Assembly: GCA_021397845.1 (NCBI GenBank)
Contig: CM038039.1
Coordinates: forward strand, 7,805,731-7,869,730
Reading direction: 5' to 3'
Origin: Areca catechu
Taxonomy: Eukaryota; Streptophyta; Magnoliopsida; Arecales; Arecaceae
DNA: 64,000 bases
This document shows positions 53,566-64,000 of this stretch, piece after piece. The position numbers and the translations under genes were made by a program. The first letter of the stretch is position 1. Every line of letters begins with the position of its first letter. A model generated the notes under the pieces. The model saw only the letters and a program-made list of their open reading frames with translations, had not been told where the DNA came from and made no database searches.

Positions 53566-54790
53566 AGTTCGGACCTTAGCTGGTTACATCTAGAGTTCGT
53601 CAGCCACGGCCATCGGGAGCTCCTCTGAAGACTGGCCACGAGGCAAACAAGGGTAAGACCCCTATTTATTCCTCTGATCCCCCTTCCTCTCCGCCGCCTC
53701 GGTCATCCTCTATGTTGTTTTCTTCATCTCCCAACTTGACGCCTGACTCTGACGGGTGGTAGAAGCCCACGAAGGTGGCACATCTCCGCTCCCATGTGGC
53801 GGGCTGGTCGGACCCATCTGATGCTGCTGGTGGTTTAAAAGGTGCTTCTGGGACTTTGCTCCTTTGGCGGACTATATGGAGGCGGTTCCGATGGAGGCAG
53901 GCCTGACGGACCAACTCATGCTGCAGTATGGGGCTGTTTTGCTTAAGCGAGGCCGGAGCCCTTCTAAATCTTCCGACCCCCCATCGCCAAAGGCTGTCTC
54001 AGGCTCTTTTGACCATGTGACTTCCTCTAAACCTTGCTTGTCTACTAAATTGGAGGGCACTTCTTCAGGGATTGTGGGGCAACCTGGGGCTTCTTTGGGT
54101 GGCTCTGGGGGAGTAGGGAAAGGCTCTGTCCATGTGAGGGAGGGTGTTTTAAAAGTGGATTATTGTGGGTAGGGGAAGGCTGAGGTCAATGTTCAGGCCT
54201 CAGGGGAGTCTGTGATGGTTAATGTCCCTGTGGTATCTGCTACAGCTAGGGTGGTAGGGCTTTCTGGGAGGGTCCAATCCAAAAAACTGGCTTCTGGTGT
54301 TGAGGGTCGTTCAGGGATGTTTAGAACTTTACCTTGTGTGGGGATGAGCTCGATTGCTGATCGAGTTTCTGGCATCCTGGGGGGTATGGATGAGACTGGG
54401 CTTGGAAGTTCTTTGGGAAGCTCCAGTGGTGTGAAGAGGGGCTCGGAGGATTCTCTGGGGGCTCATGTTGCTGGCTCATCCCTACCGCGTTCCCAAGGTG
54501 GCCGGGAGCTGTTACAGAAGAATTCTTCTTTGTCTAGGACTGTTGTTTTGGCCTCTGTGGGTGAGCAGCACAGTCATGAAACTCAGTCAAACTAAAGAAT
54601 GCCTTGGGTTCGGTTGGGGTGCCTTCAGGGGGATCTAAGAAGGGTGCTGTTTCACCTAAGTCCAATGTTCAAGGGCCTGCCAAAATAGGGATGGGGAATG
54701 TTCAGGGATCTATCTCTTCTGGGAAGAGTACCTCCTTGTCTATTGTATTTGGGGATGGTGCCGGATCGGAGTCTGGATCATCCAAATCTA
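53566..54790 (+). pseudogene. LINE B ORF1 C-terminal low-complexity tail, broken
   Basis: Ser/Gly/Pro-rich sequence spread over several plus frames (PSSPPPRSSSM type; VSATARVVGLSGRVQ, 54212-54595; GSVGVPSGGSKKGAV, 54604-54795). It corresponds to the 9000-9999 tail in LINE A. No domain seen. Confidence 0.6.
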
Positions 54791-54802
54791 ACTAAGTTTG
54801 TA

Positions 54803-55725
54803 ATGAAAATCCTAGTATGGAATGCTTGAGGGGCAGGGAAACCTGCCTTCCTTTCTACTTATGGTCGCTTTCTTTAGCTGTGCAATCCTCAGATGTGTAT
54901 TATTCTGGAGACTAGGCTTTCAGGTCCTAATCTCGAGTGTGTGCGGCGTCACTTCCCCTAGAAATGGGGTTTTTATTCTATTAACTCTCATGGCCTGGCA
55001 GGTGGTATTATTGTCACTTGGGATTTGGAGGCTGCTAAAGTTAATGTTTTTCACCGCTCTTCTCAGATGGTGGCCATTGTCATTTCTGAACCTAATCGCC
55101 CTTCTTGGCTTTTGTGCAGCATCTATACTAGTATGTCGTATAGGGAGAGGAGGGTTGTCTGGGAGGAGGGTTGTCTGGGAGGAGGTCTCGGTCTTGATTG
55201 ACCAGGGTGTTCCTACTGTGGTAGCTGAAGACTTTAATGTGATTGATCGAGCTGAGGACAAGAGGAGAAGTAGGCCCTTTGTGGAAGATGCCACCTCTTT
55301 GGATTTTACCAACTTCATTCACGAATCGGGGCTGGTTGATATGGGTTTGTTGGACCTCGATTCACTTGGTGCAATAACCGGTCGGGTGCTGCTAGGGCCT
55401 GGGAGAGACTTGATAGATGCTATGCTATCCCTTCTTGGCTCTCTTTGTATCCTATTCATAGGTTCATCACCTCAGCCGGATTGCCTCGGATCATTATCCT
55501 CTTCTTCTATCTATGGATGCTCATGTCTGGGGACCCACTCCTTTCAAATTTGAAAAGTTCTGTCTTTCTTATCCGAAATCCAGAGAGATTGTCAGAGAGG
55601 CGTGGAGGACTCCTTTTTGGGGTGATGCGTCCTATCGAATCTCTCAGAGGCTGGAGCTTCTCAGGTGGCGCTTTCTCTAGTAGAATAAAGTGGAGGTGGG
55701 TAATATCTTCTCATTATTCTTCTTA
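54803..55725 (+). pseudogene. LINE B ORF2, endonuclease domain
   Basis: ATG at 54803 (MKILVWNA, then TGA where Arg is expected, exactly as in LINE A at 10208). The AP-like endonuclease (nicks target DNA to prime reverse transcription) shows SHGLAGGIIVTWD, SYRERRVVWEE, VAEDFNVI and FTWCNNRSGAAR. At least six frame breaks. It stops at VGNIFS (about 55720), followed by unrelated sequence. Confidence 0.8.
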
Positions 55726-55938
55726 AAAAAAACAAACTGATATAAATTTATCCAACTACCAATTGTTCAATTAGGTTTATTTTTTATGCCGGATGAATCA
55801 TCACCATAGCATCCCATGATGCAGCAGATCGAACACTATCTTAAACCAGGTTAATTGACATATTATTTATTGAAAATCTAATAAGTGCCCATGACTATAA
55901 GGTACATAGTTCAAGTGGACCAAAATTGGCTCCTAATT

Positions 55939-56172
55939 AGGGCTGGAAATGGGTCGGCCCAAAAGCTCATTGTCTGGAACTGAGCTGGACCAGCTCAATA
56001 AACTTCGGACCGGTCTGAAATTGATTCAGGCTTCAAACTAAATTTTAAGCATATCGGACTAGTCTTCGGGCAGTAAAATAGAGTCCATTTAATTTTTGGA
56101 CTAAATGGATGCCCGGATTCGATCCAAGAATTTTTAAAATATAGTCTGTGGACCGATCCATTTCCAGCCCTA
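55939..56172. mobile_element. hAT-type MITE with 8-bp target duplication
   Basis: 234 bp with terminal inverted repeats TAGGGCTGGAAATGGGTCGG and, reversed, TAGGGCTGGAAATGGATCGG. The perfect 8-bp duplication CTCCTAAT lies at 55931-55938 and 56173-56180. An 8-bp duplication and TAGGGCTGG-type ends fit hAT miniature elements. Non-coding. Confidence 0.93.
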
Positions 56173-56180
56173 CTCCTAAT

Positions 56181-58125
56181 GTGGACCTACCTCATGAATG
56201 GAGCCACGAGTCTTGCATTATTTCAAAACTAGATCAGGATTCTCATCGTTAGTGTGGGCCAAAGAAGTGAGATCAGCTTAGCCTGTTGATTCGATCTCTT
56301 GAATTGTACGAGATACTTTGGTTCAAATCTTGCTTCCATTGGAACTAGAAGAGATGCTTGTAGCCTAGGTCTATCCCATTACCCATGGGCCACTGTGTAA
56401 TCTAGAGACCTTATACAATTAAGAAGTACATGATTCCTGGTGGAGTTCAGGTTAGACAATGCGGATTATATTTGCAGCCCAAAACCCAATTCAGCTCGCA
56501 CATTGATACATACCATGAGCCAAAAAGAGAGGGAGAGGGAACACATTTCCACTATTTCAATAATAAAATTGATAATAATATCACATATCAAAATAAAAAA
56601 TATATAATTCTTACAAAGAAAAATATAAAGAAAAAAAATTATATGATAATTTGGATAGCCACAAAATATGAGTTTCCAAGGTTTTAAATTCTTTAAAATG
56701 AAACTGTCTCGATTTTTTTATGAAATAAAAATATGCCGACGTTCCGCCACATCCCGGTACTCGGGATCAGAAATGTTTTAAGATGTCTCGAATAAAATAT
56801 TGAAATGCTGGTAGACTGTCCAATTTCAATATGTAAGATGGTATTTTGCAGGATGTCTCGCCGGAATGTCAACCATATACATAACATCAGCACCATCTTG
56901 GAAGCCTACTCAGCCAGATACTGCAAACAGATAGCTAGATTTCTACCATTCTGACACCAAAGCTTTGAAGAAGATTGTGCCCTGGCCCGGCGATTCGAGA
57001 GAGAGCGTTAAGGTAGTGCGGCGGAGCACGGGAATGCGGAATGCCCATCCACTTGATAGTCGCTTTCGGAGATGGGCCGTTGCTACGTGGACGTGGACCC
57101 TGGATGGCCTCTTCCCATAAATCGAGCCAGCAGGCCCACCGGAATTTGCCCCCCATCCCCTTTACAAGGGCTTGGGCGAGAAAGGACCGGACGGTGGACC
57201 CTGCATCACCGGCAAGCTAAACAGCTTAACACCATGGCCATGTATGATGTCTACGAAGTTATTGTATTGATCCCCTCGTGATGGTGCATGCATTTTTAAT
57301 ATTCTTTTTCTTGGTAGACAAGCAGTTAATATTCTTGGCACAACATTAGCTTGTTGTAAGGTCCATAGCCCATTTTGCAGTTCGCATTGTTTTTGGGCCA
57401 ACCACAAATGTATGAAGCTCGGCTTACTCCAGATTGCAAACGAAAGGATGTTTGCTGTTTTCGTGACGTTGGCCGTTGGATTGCACTCTATACATATCTG
57501 AAAGCATTCTAAGTTTTTTTTTTTTTGGCATGAATTTCCATGTGATCATTGTGTAATTCGACAATAGATTAATTAATAGGTAGGTGATTGTTGCCATCAA
57601 ATCATCCTTCACCAAAACTTGGATAATGGTTGAGTCCCACGGATTACTCTGACAGAAAAACGATGTCGTTCCCAATGGCTCTCGAACGGAGGCCGGCAGA
57701 AACAATCCCTGTACCAAGACTTTCAACAAGGATCTTTCGATGCTCAAGTCAGAAAAGAGTAAAATAAGCTACAATGACGTGAAAAATGATTAAATGAGTA
57801 CGAGAAAGTAAAGAATGCGTTATCTTCATCGAGATCATCTTTTATAAATTTATAGAGCTCCATTAGATAACTGAACGTTTTAGGGAGATGGCATATTCTG
57901 ACAAGTGTAACAAATTTTGGATAAGATATGGAATTTTATTCCTGGAATTTTTTCTGTTGGAATTGTGGCTGGCATGGTGATCTTCCAAGCCACACTTTTA
58001 TTGGAATTGTTGTAACTTGTTGACCATAACCTTCACCGGGATAGTTAAAATTTATTTTGCCACCTCATTCGATTATCATAGATTTTGAGTATGAGGATGG
58101 TCTGCTTGGTACTGAAAAAGATAGC
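56181..58125. other. Intergenic DNA, no gene recognised
   Basis: AT-rich, with a GC-richer patch at 56990-57200. A GGTTCAAATC phrase near 56333 hints at a tRNA-derived relic but is not enough to call. No domain found. Confidence 0.5.
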
Positions 58126-60307
58126 TGTTATACCCTACCGGCCCACCACCAGATAGGACCAGCCCCTCATTACGGTCCGACCGGGCCGCTCTTCTAAAGC
58201 TCCGACGGACACATCCCAATCAAAGTCCGACCCGCCTCACCACTCCTGTTGGGACCTGGCGCACTGCTCTCCCTTAGAAGTCCGAACCACGGGGGCAGAG
58301 TGGGGGGGACACCAGAGGTACCAAGAATAAGGCAGAGGCTTCTCAACCCTCTGTGGATCACTTAATTGACATTCAAGTCCACTGTAATAAAGCTTAGCTA
58401 TTTTATTTAAATCCTGTAATTAGTCAGTTCATGTTGAGCTAGTTCAGTTCAGCATTAGTCAGCTCATGTTGAGCTAATTTTATTTTTTTGAGTCCTGTCC
58501 AAGCATACTGAAGACTCAAGACTATATCATACAAGTGAAGACCAAGTCCAACTAGATTGAAGACATGGAAGTATAACCCAAGTCCAACCCAGCTTGAAGA
58601 TTTGAAGACCCCAGGAGGAAAATTCAGAAAATCCTGATTTCTTGCAGATGCCCAGATTCCCTTCCAGATGCCAAAGTATATTCATAGATAAGGGCATCCA
58701 TGATTTCAGAGGTCCATCTGCATCCTAGCCCAAAGAAATCAAGCCCAGGCACCAAGCCCAAGCCCCTAAGAAGCAAGATACCAGGGAATATTTCTGCTAC
58801 CTGGCTACCAGGCCATCCTAGCTTCCAAAGGCCCAAACCCATGCGCCCGAGCCCCTTTGGGCCGGCCTCTTACTGTTCCTAGAAGCCCAACACGCCCCCT
58901 AGGCATCCTTGGAGTGTTGGCCAAGTCAAGAGAATTTTTAGGGATTTTTTTCTACCTAATGTTTCCTTATTTTCTAGCTAGGGTTTGAGAGGGAAAATGA
59001 TTCTTATGTAAAGACTTATGTGCCCTTACTTGGAGCCCAAGGTTAAGGGTCTATTTAAGGGACCCTAGCCTCTTGTATGAAGGGAGATTTTGATATATGA
59101 AATAAACCTTGAGTTCTTCTATTGTTTTGTGTGATTACCCTGCTGTGTGCATAAAGGGGTTTGAGAGTTCTTCTTCCCGGTGTTTACAACCATCTTCCTG
59201 CCGCCAACCATCCTTCCAGCCCCCTCCAAAACTTTCTTTCCTTTGCTATTTCTCTTTGTTTTCTTGATTTTCTCTGAGTTTTCTAATCCCTGACAGGTCG
59301 TTTGCAGGTCCCCGAGTTCCTACGAATCCAACGACTCCAGCCACGCCTCAATCGGACCACCGAGCAGAAAGCCGGGTATCTGCGGGTCTTTGGCTCAGTT
59401 TTCCAGGCCGCATCCATCGAGAAACGAGAGATCCCTTCGCTGCGATCTTCACCGGGCACTTCAGACGTTGTCAGGTACACCCCCTCTACCTCCTGTCTTT
59501 ATATTGTAGGAGAACTTGCCCTAACCGATGCTTCTCAGCCCCGGCGATCCTTCTTTAGTACTTTTCTAGGTTCTAATCTGCATGCTTGGCTTCAAAAATT
59601 CAAACAAAATTCCTTACAACTAATTTTGATCTGAAATTCGAGAATTAGTCACCTAACCCCACATATAAAACATACAAAAAGAATTTCATGCATATTGTCC
59701 CCCATCATAGAGGTCCGAATGATTCGCTCCTACAGCTCGCTTTTGCTGAAGTCTGGACGGGCACTTTCCTTCGGACGGCCGACTGAAACTCCCAGTCGGC
59801 ATCCGGCCCACTCTCGCTGAGGTCCGAACGGGCACTCCTCTTCAGACGACCGAATGGCCCTCCCAGTCGGCGTCCGACCGATTCACTTTAGGACCCAGAG
59901 AATTCCAGAAACCTCTTTCTGTTACAACGAAATCCTGCCACATTAGCGGTACTGTTCCACTACTTCCATGATGCTGTCCCATCCGGATGCCACGTGGCCA
60001 CTCTCCAGATTCTCCTAGGGGCAGATCAGTCTTTCCTGACCTCTCCCCCCTAATGGATTTTGGACTGTTCCGCACCTATATAAGGTACTTGGGGGACCCC
60101 GTTTTGAGCTAAGTACACTCTCCTCTCTCCCTATGCTACATTCTCCTCGATTCCTCTATTCTGTTGCTCTCAAGCTCCTGCTAACTTAAGCATCGGAGTG
60201 TCCCCCACCGGAGCACCACCGATGCTTGGGGGACTTTGTTGCAAGTCGACCGGGAGAAGAGCGCTCCAGCATAGCCGATCGAGCCCAGCCCAGGAAAAGA
60301 TGCAGCA
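58126..60307 (+). repeat. 5' LTR of element C, split by a solo LTR
   Basis: About 775 bp of LTR (58126-58300 and 59708-60307) around the 1407-bp insert. It contains CCTATATAAGG (60075-60085) as TATA box, a CT-rich initiator, and GCATCGGAGTGTCCCCC shared with the LTR of element A. It ends near TGCAGCA (60301-60307), 4 bp before a primer-site-like ATTGGTGCTAAAGGAAGG. Confidence 0.75.
58301..59707 (-). mobile_element. Solo LTR inside the 5' LTR of element C
   Basis: 1407 bp. Minus strand: starts TGATGGGGGACAATATGC and ends GGTGTCCCCCCCA. It is flanked by CAGAG (58296-58300) and TAGAG (59708-59712), a 5-bp duplication with one later substitution. Fuller version of the solo LTR at 48507-49607. 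Confidence 0.85.
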
Positions 60308-60311
60308 ATAG

Positions 60312-60330
60312 ATTGGTGCTAAAGGAAGGG
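60312..60330 (+). other. Candidate primer binding site of element C
   Basis: ATTGGTGCTAAAGGAAGG follows the LTR end by a few bases, the place where a tRNA 3' end pairs to prime minus-strand synthesis. The matching tRNA is not assigned. Confidence 0.4.
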
Positions 60331-60377
60331 TGTTGAACCCTTCTCTAAAAGGAGGAATCCATCTGCCCAGCCAAGCA

Positions 60378-61616
60378 ATGGCTAAGGAGAGAACTCAGAA
60401 CATCTCTGCCAGAGGAGGTCCTTCCCCATCTAGGTCCGAAGGACCTCCCAGAGAAAACAACGACGCCGCTGCCATCGTCGCTGTCGCTGAGCCCACCATT
60501 ACTCTAGGACTGCAGCAGTTCCAGATGTTGATGAACCGCATTGAAATGCTCACCACTATGATTCAGCATTTCTAGGAGGCGGTCGACAACCGACAGCAAC
60601 CGCTTGCTGCTTCCTGCACTAACCACCCAACTGCTGAGGGAAGCCGATAGCCGGAAGTCCCTCAGCATTGTTCTCACACCATTGCGGAGCCCCGAAGGTC
60701 CTTGGGAGCTCGCGCCGATGGTAAGAGGGCGAGGTCTGCCTCGCCCTCCTACGCTAAATCCATCCCTGCTAGTGCTCGGCCTCCTGCCGAACTCCGAAGA
60801 GACTACACCAACAAGATTCTGTGCATGAAAGAGCGCATTGCTGAGATTGTTCATCGACAGAAGGCCGCAGGGGGGCAGGTATACGACTCTCGCCCGTCAT
60901 TCTCCGATGAGATTCTAGCAGAGATGATTCCCTGCCACTTCAAAATCTCTCAGGTGGACCCCTACGACGGCACCACCGATTCGTTGGACCACCTGGGCAC
61001 CTACAAAGCCCACATGATGGTACAGGGCACCTCCGACGCCCTCCACTGTATCGCTTTCCTGGCAACCCTGAAGAAGGTCGCTCGGATGTGGTTCACCGCC
61101 ATCCGGCCAGGTACGATCCACTCTTTCTCTCAGCTCGAAAATCTCTTTCTTTCCCATTTCAGGACCTGCAGTCAGATCCTGAGGAACACCGACTGCCTCT
61201 TCCTCGTGATGCAAAAGGAGGGAGAGACCCTTCGAGACGACATGGCCTATTTTAACTCAGTGACCATGGAGGTCCCGGATTTGAACAAGGTAGTAGCTAT
61301 ATCGGCCTTCAAGCGAAGGCTCCATTCGTCTAGGCTCACCTTCTCCTTGGACAAGAGGTTTTCAACAAGCTACACTGAGCTGCTGGCCAGGGCACATAAA
61401 TACATCCTGGCAGAAGAACAAGCGATGAGCCGGTGCCAGGCGGAGGGTAGGCTGGCCCCCAAGAAGCGGAGCGACAAGGCTCTTGAAGTTCGACCCCCCA
61501 ACGACAGCAACCAGTCGGCCCAATGCCGGAGTCCGAAGCTGAAGGACTTCCCCAAGAGGTTCGAGACCTACGCGCCCCTCTCCCTTCGGAGGGAGAAGAT
61601 CCTCCTGGAGATCTAG
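60378..61616 (+). pseudogene. Element C gag (capsid part)
   Basis: Structural protein of the virus-like particle. MAKERTQNISARGG at 60378, a glutamine/methionine-rich helix, then stops at about 60573 and 60648. The retrotransposon gag domain is open from 60702: YTNKILCMKERI, PCHFKISQVDPYDGTTDSL, LATLKKVARMWFTAI, SQLENLFLSHFRT, AFKRRLHSSRLTFSLDKRF and YILAEEQ. It ends at TAG 61614, after which the nucleocapsid continues in frame. Basic Arg/Lys-rich sequence precedes the stop. Confidence 0.85.
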
Positions 61617-62339
61617 AACAAGACCTTTCTGCAAAGGCCTCGCCCAATGAGGGGCCCCCCTGCATCCAGAAACAGAGATAAATTCTGTCGGTTCTATAAG
61701 GACCATGGGCATAGCACCGAAGAGTGCCTGCAGCTGAAGGACGCCATTGAAGACCTCATCCGGAGGGAGTATCTGCACATGTACGTCCGACCCTGCCAAA
61801 ATCGGGTCGAAGCCTCAACTGCCAGAAACCCTCCGGAGGAGGCGGAGCTTCCTAACCAGCGGCCGACAGGTGGGGATGTTGGCATGCTATATCGACGGTC
61901 CGACTGGAGGAATGAGGATGATCCAGACATTGTCAAGAGGTCAAGGGGTTCCAATGCAATCACTTTTTTTGACGAAGACCTCCTGGAGTCCCATGTCTTT
62001 GAAAATGATCATGTAGTCGTGTCGGTGGTGATTGCCAACTATGATATAAAAAGGATACTTATAGATAATGAAAGTTCCACGGAGGTATTACTGTATGATG
62101 CTTTTGTAAGAATGAACCTGTCTAGATCAATGCTGCAAGAATCCCCCATGCTGCTGACCGATTTCGTGGAAAATTCTGTCGGAGTTGAGGGAAAAATAGT
62201 TCTCCCCGTGATGATCGGGATGGAGCCTTTCCAGAAAACTCTCTCCATCAACTTTATGGTCGTCCGTACGACCTCGGCATATAACACCATTTTGGGCCGA
62301 CTGGCCCTCAACAAGTTCCGGGCAATTGTATCCACTTAG
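61617..62339 (+). pseudogene. Element C nucleocapsid knuckle and degenerate protease
   Basis: The knuckle is KFCRFYKDHGHSTEECLQLK (about 61678-61737); its B2 counterpart has His where this has Tyr. The protease region begins near 62000: the expected D-S/T-G motif reads LIDNESSTEVLL, so the Ser-Gly of the active site is lost, while VGVEGKIVLPVM and YNTILGRLALNKF are recognisable. TAG at 62337 ends the frame. Probably inactive. Confidence 0.82.
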
Positions 62340-62345
62340 CTCCTG

Positions 62346-63293
62346 TTGGCGAAGTTTCCGATCAAGAATGGAGTCGGAGTTATGAGGGAAGACTGTCGAA
62401 TGGCCAGACAGTACTTAACTATTCTGGACCAACATTCGCAAGGTCATCCTACTCTTGAGCAGCTCAATCCAAGGATAGAAGCCAATGGCCATGGTCAGCC
62501 AGATGAAAGGATCTTGTTTATCCTCCTTCGGGAGGATGACCCTACCAAAGTCCTTCAAATCGGAAGCTCTCTCAGTGAGGGAGTCAAGTCAGAGCTGATC
62601 GACTTCCTGAGGAGTAACGTTGATGTTTTTGCTTGGTCAACGTCCGACATGCCGGGTATACCATCGGATGTCATCACCCACCAGCTCAAGGTGGATCCAA
62701 ACTACAGGCCTGTACGACAGAAAAAGAGGAGCTTTGCTACCGAAAGGCAAAGGGCCATTGATGAAGAAGTGAAGAAGCTCTCCGATACTGGTTTTATCAG
62801 GGAAGTTCATTACCCTGAATGGTTAGCGAATGTTGTGATGGTGAAAAAGGCTAACGGGAAGTGGAGGATTTGCATGGACTACACTGACCTCAACAAGGCC
62901 TGTTCGAAAGATAGCTTCCCTTTGCTGAAAATTGATCAGTTGGTGGACGCTATGGCCGGCCATCAGCTTCTAAGTTTCATGGATGCTTTCTCCGACTACA
63001 ACCAAATCAAGATGCACCCGGAGGACGAGGACAAAACAGCCTTTGTCATCGACAAAGGCCTATAATGTTACAAGATGATGCCCTTCGGCTTGAAGAACAC
63101 CGGAGCCACTTTTCAAAGGCTAATCAACCGGGTCTTTGAAAGGCAACTTGGAAGAAACATGGAGGCGTATGTAGATAATATAATAGTCAAGAGCCTCCAT
63201 AGGGCCGACCACATCAAAGACTTGCAGGAATCCTTTGACGCACTCAGGTGCCATCAGATGAAGCTGAATCCGGTCAAGTATACTTTGGGGTGA
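62346..63293 (+). pseudogene. Element C reverse transcriptase, active site altered
   Basis: Frame from 62346 covers the linker (DVFAWSTSDMPGI) and RT: MVKKANGKWRICMDYTDLNKA, LLSFMDAFSDYNQIKMHPED. After a TAA at 63063, YKMMPFGLKNTGATFQRLI follows, then the active-site box MEAYVDNIIV, where the second Asp of YVDD is Asn. A frameshift near 63290 leads to FLVTQRGIEVNPDK in the next frame. The YVDN change alone should abolish polymerase activity. Confidence 0.87.
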
Positions 63294-64000
63294 CTTCCAG
63301 CAAGTTCCTCGACTTCTTGGTCACACAGAGGGGAATCGAAGTCAACCCCGACAAGATCAGAGCTGTCATGGAAATCGAACATCTGACCAATAAGAAGCAG
63401 GTGCAGGAGCTAACAGGCCGGATAGCGTCTCTCAACCGTTTCATCTCCCAGTCGGTCGAGAAGTCCCTGCCATTCTTCAAGATATTGTGCTGATCCGACT
63501 GCTTCCACTAGATCGATGAGTGTCGATCAGCTTTCGAAGCATTGAAAGAATACTTGAAGAGCCCTCCATTATTGGCCAAACCAATGGAAGGGGAGCCCCT
63601 ATATCTCTACTTGTCGGCCTCGGATGAGGCGGTTAGCTCCGTCCTCATGTGAGTAGGAGAAGACAGTCAGCAGAAACCTGTCTGCTATATCAGTAAGGTT
63701 CTCCATGACGCCGAGACCAGGTATCCTAAAATGCAAAAGCTAGTCTATTCTTTGGTCATAGCGGTCAAGCGACTCCAACCCTACTTTCAAGCGCATCCGA
63801 TCGTGGTGATGACCGACCAACCTCTTAAGGCGATCCTTCGAAGTCCAGACACCTCCGATCGACTCGCCAAATGGGCCGTCAAACTTGGCGAGTTCGACAT
63901 CTCTTTCCAATCTTGATCTGCTTTGAAGGCCCAGGTAATTGCTGATTTCATTGCAGATTGCACCTGGAAGCAGGACGTGTCCTCTCAATCGGCTGAAGCA
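63294..64000 (+). pseudogene. Element C thumb/RNase H region, cut by the window end
   Basis: Continues RT in shifted frames: ELTGRIASLNRFISQSVEK (63430), a stop near 63491, AFEALKEYLKSPPLLAKP (about 63532), KPVCYISKVLHDAETRYPKM (63678) and DTSDRLAKWAVKLGEFDISFQS (63850-63916), then a TGA. The RNase H acidic residues are hard to place because of breaks. Sequence runs off at 64000. Confidence 0.8.

Larger units (their letters stand above)
51575..55725. mobile_element. LINE (plant L1-type) element B with inverted halves
   Basis: Two pieces of one LINE in opposite orientation: ORF1 and endonuclease on plus (52648-55725), and RT on minus (52640-51575). The plus part ends at VGNIFS, and the minus part begins only some tens of residues further along the same ORF2 when compared with LINE A (around 11090-11170). 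The pieces meet head to head near 52600-52648. The 3' half of RT, RNase H and tail are missing. Confidence 0.82.
58126..64000 (+). mobile_element. Tat-type Ty3/gypsy element C, 5' part, continues beyond the window
   Basis: 5' LTR from 58126 (TGTTATACCC; the preceding five bases are ATAGC) to about 60307, then gag, protease, RT and RNase H in order on plus, running off the end at 64000. Interrupted by a solo LTR in the 5' LTR. In-frame stops and active-site changes show it is dead. It is the same broad lineage as A and B2, but sequence divergence from B2 is substantial. Confidence 0.88.

Noticed and set aside
56230..56405. tRNA-derived SINE suggested by GGTTCAAATC
   Set aside because: B-box-like string only; no A box, tail or duplication found.

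Overview
This is plant nuclear DNA, almost certainly from a flowering plant and most likely a monocot with a large, repeat-rich genome. I lean towards a palm-like genome, but that is only an impression. The evidence is spliced genes with GT-AG introns, Tat-type Ty3/gypsy retrotransposons carrying antisense extra genes, plant L1-type LINEs with a C-terminal RNase H, a PIF/Harbinger transposon, and an HD-Zip transcription factor, a plant-only family. Only one gene looks like an intact host gene: a three-exon class I HD-Zip gene on the minus strand (31095-33450), which has an upstream peptide ORF in its leader. Nearly everything else is mobile DNA in various states of decay.

Layout. 1-3983: the 3' end of a plus-oriented Tat gypsy element (A), with an antisense Transposase_28-like gene and its own TATA box, a polypurine tract and a 3' LTR. 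3984-8090: AT-rich DNA with no recognisable gene. 8116-14302: a decayed full-length LINE (A) ending in a poly(A) tail. 14375-16205: a foldback element built of nested palindromes. 16206-16957: GC-rich, promoter-like DNA with three CACGTG boxes. About 16958-27534: a 10.6 kb PIF/Harbinger element with a SANT/Myb-like gene, a DDE transposase, a third frame resembling the RNase H1 N-terminal domain, a family of five box C/D snoRNA-like repeats and a 72-bp tandem array. 27535-27779: a 122-bp tandem duplication beginning exactly at the transposon edge. 31-34 kb: the HD-Zip gene.

34.7-49.8 kb: two minus-oriented Tat gypsy elements lie head to tail. B1 is a remnant. B2 runs from a truncated 3' LTR through the antisense gene, integrase, RNase H, RT and protease to gag. 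B2 has been hit three times by other LTR retrotransposons that later collapsed to solo LTRs, each with an exact 5-bp target duplication (CTGCA, CAAAG, CTCCT); the element's reading frame resumes directly across each insertion. 49.9-50.1 kb: an ATACAC/TA microsatellite. 51.6-55.7 kb: a second LINE (B) in two head-to-head inverted halves whose breakpoints are nearly contiguous, the signature of twin priming. 55939-56172: a hAT-type MITE with a perfect 8-bp duplication. 58126-64000: the 5' part of a plus-oriented Tat gypsy element (C), its 5' LTR split by a fourth solo LTR.

How it fits together: the window is an archive of nested insertions around one regulatory gene. The most unusual content is the Harbinger interior. 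There, five diverged copies of a roughly 125-nt unit keep C and D boxes, terminal stems and two covarying base pairs, although the protein genes around them are broken.
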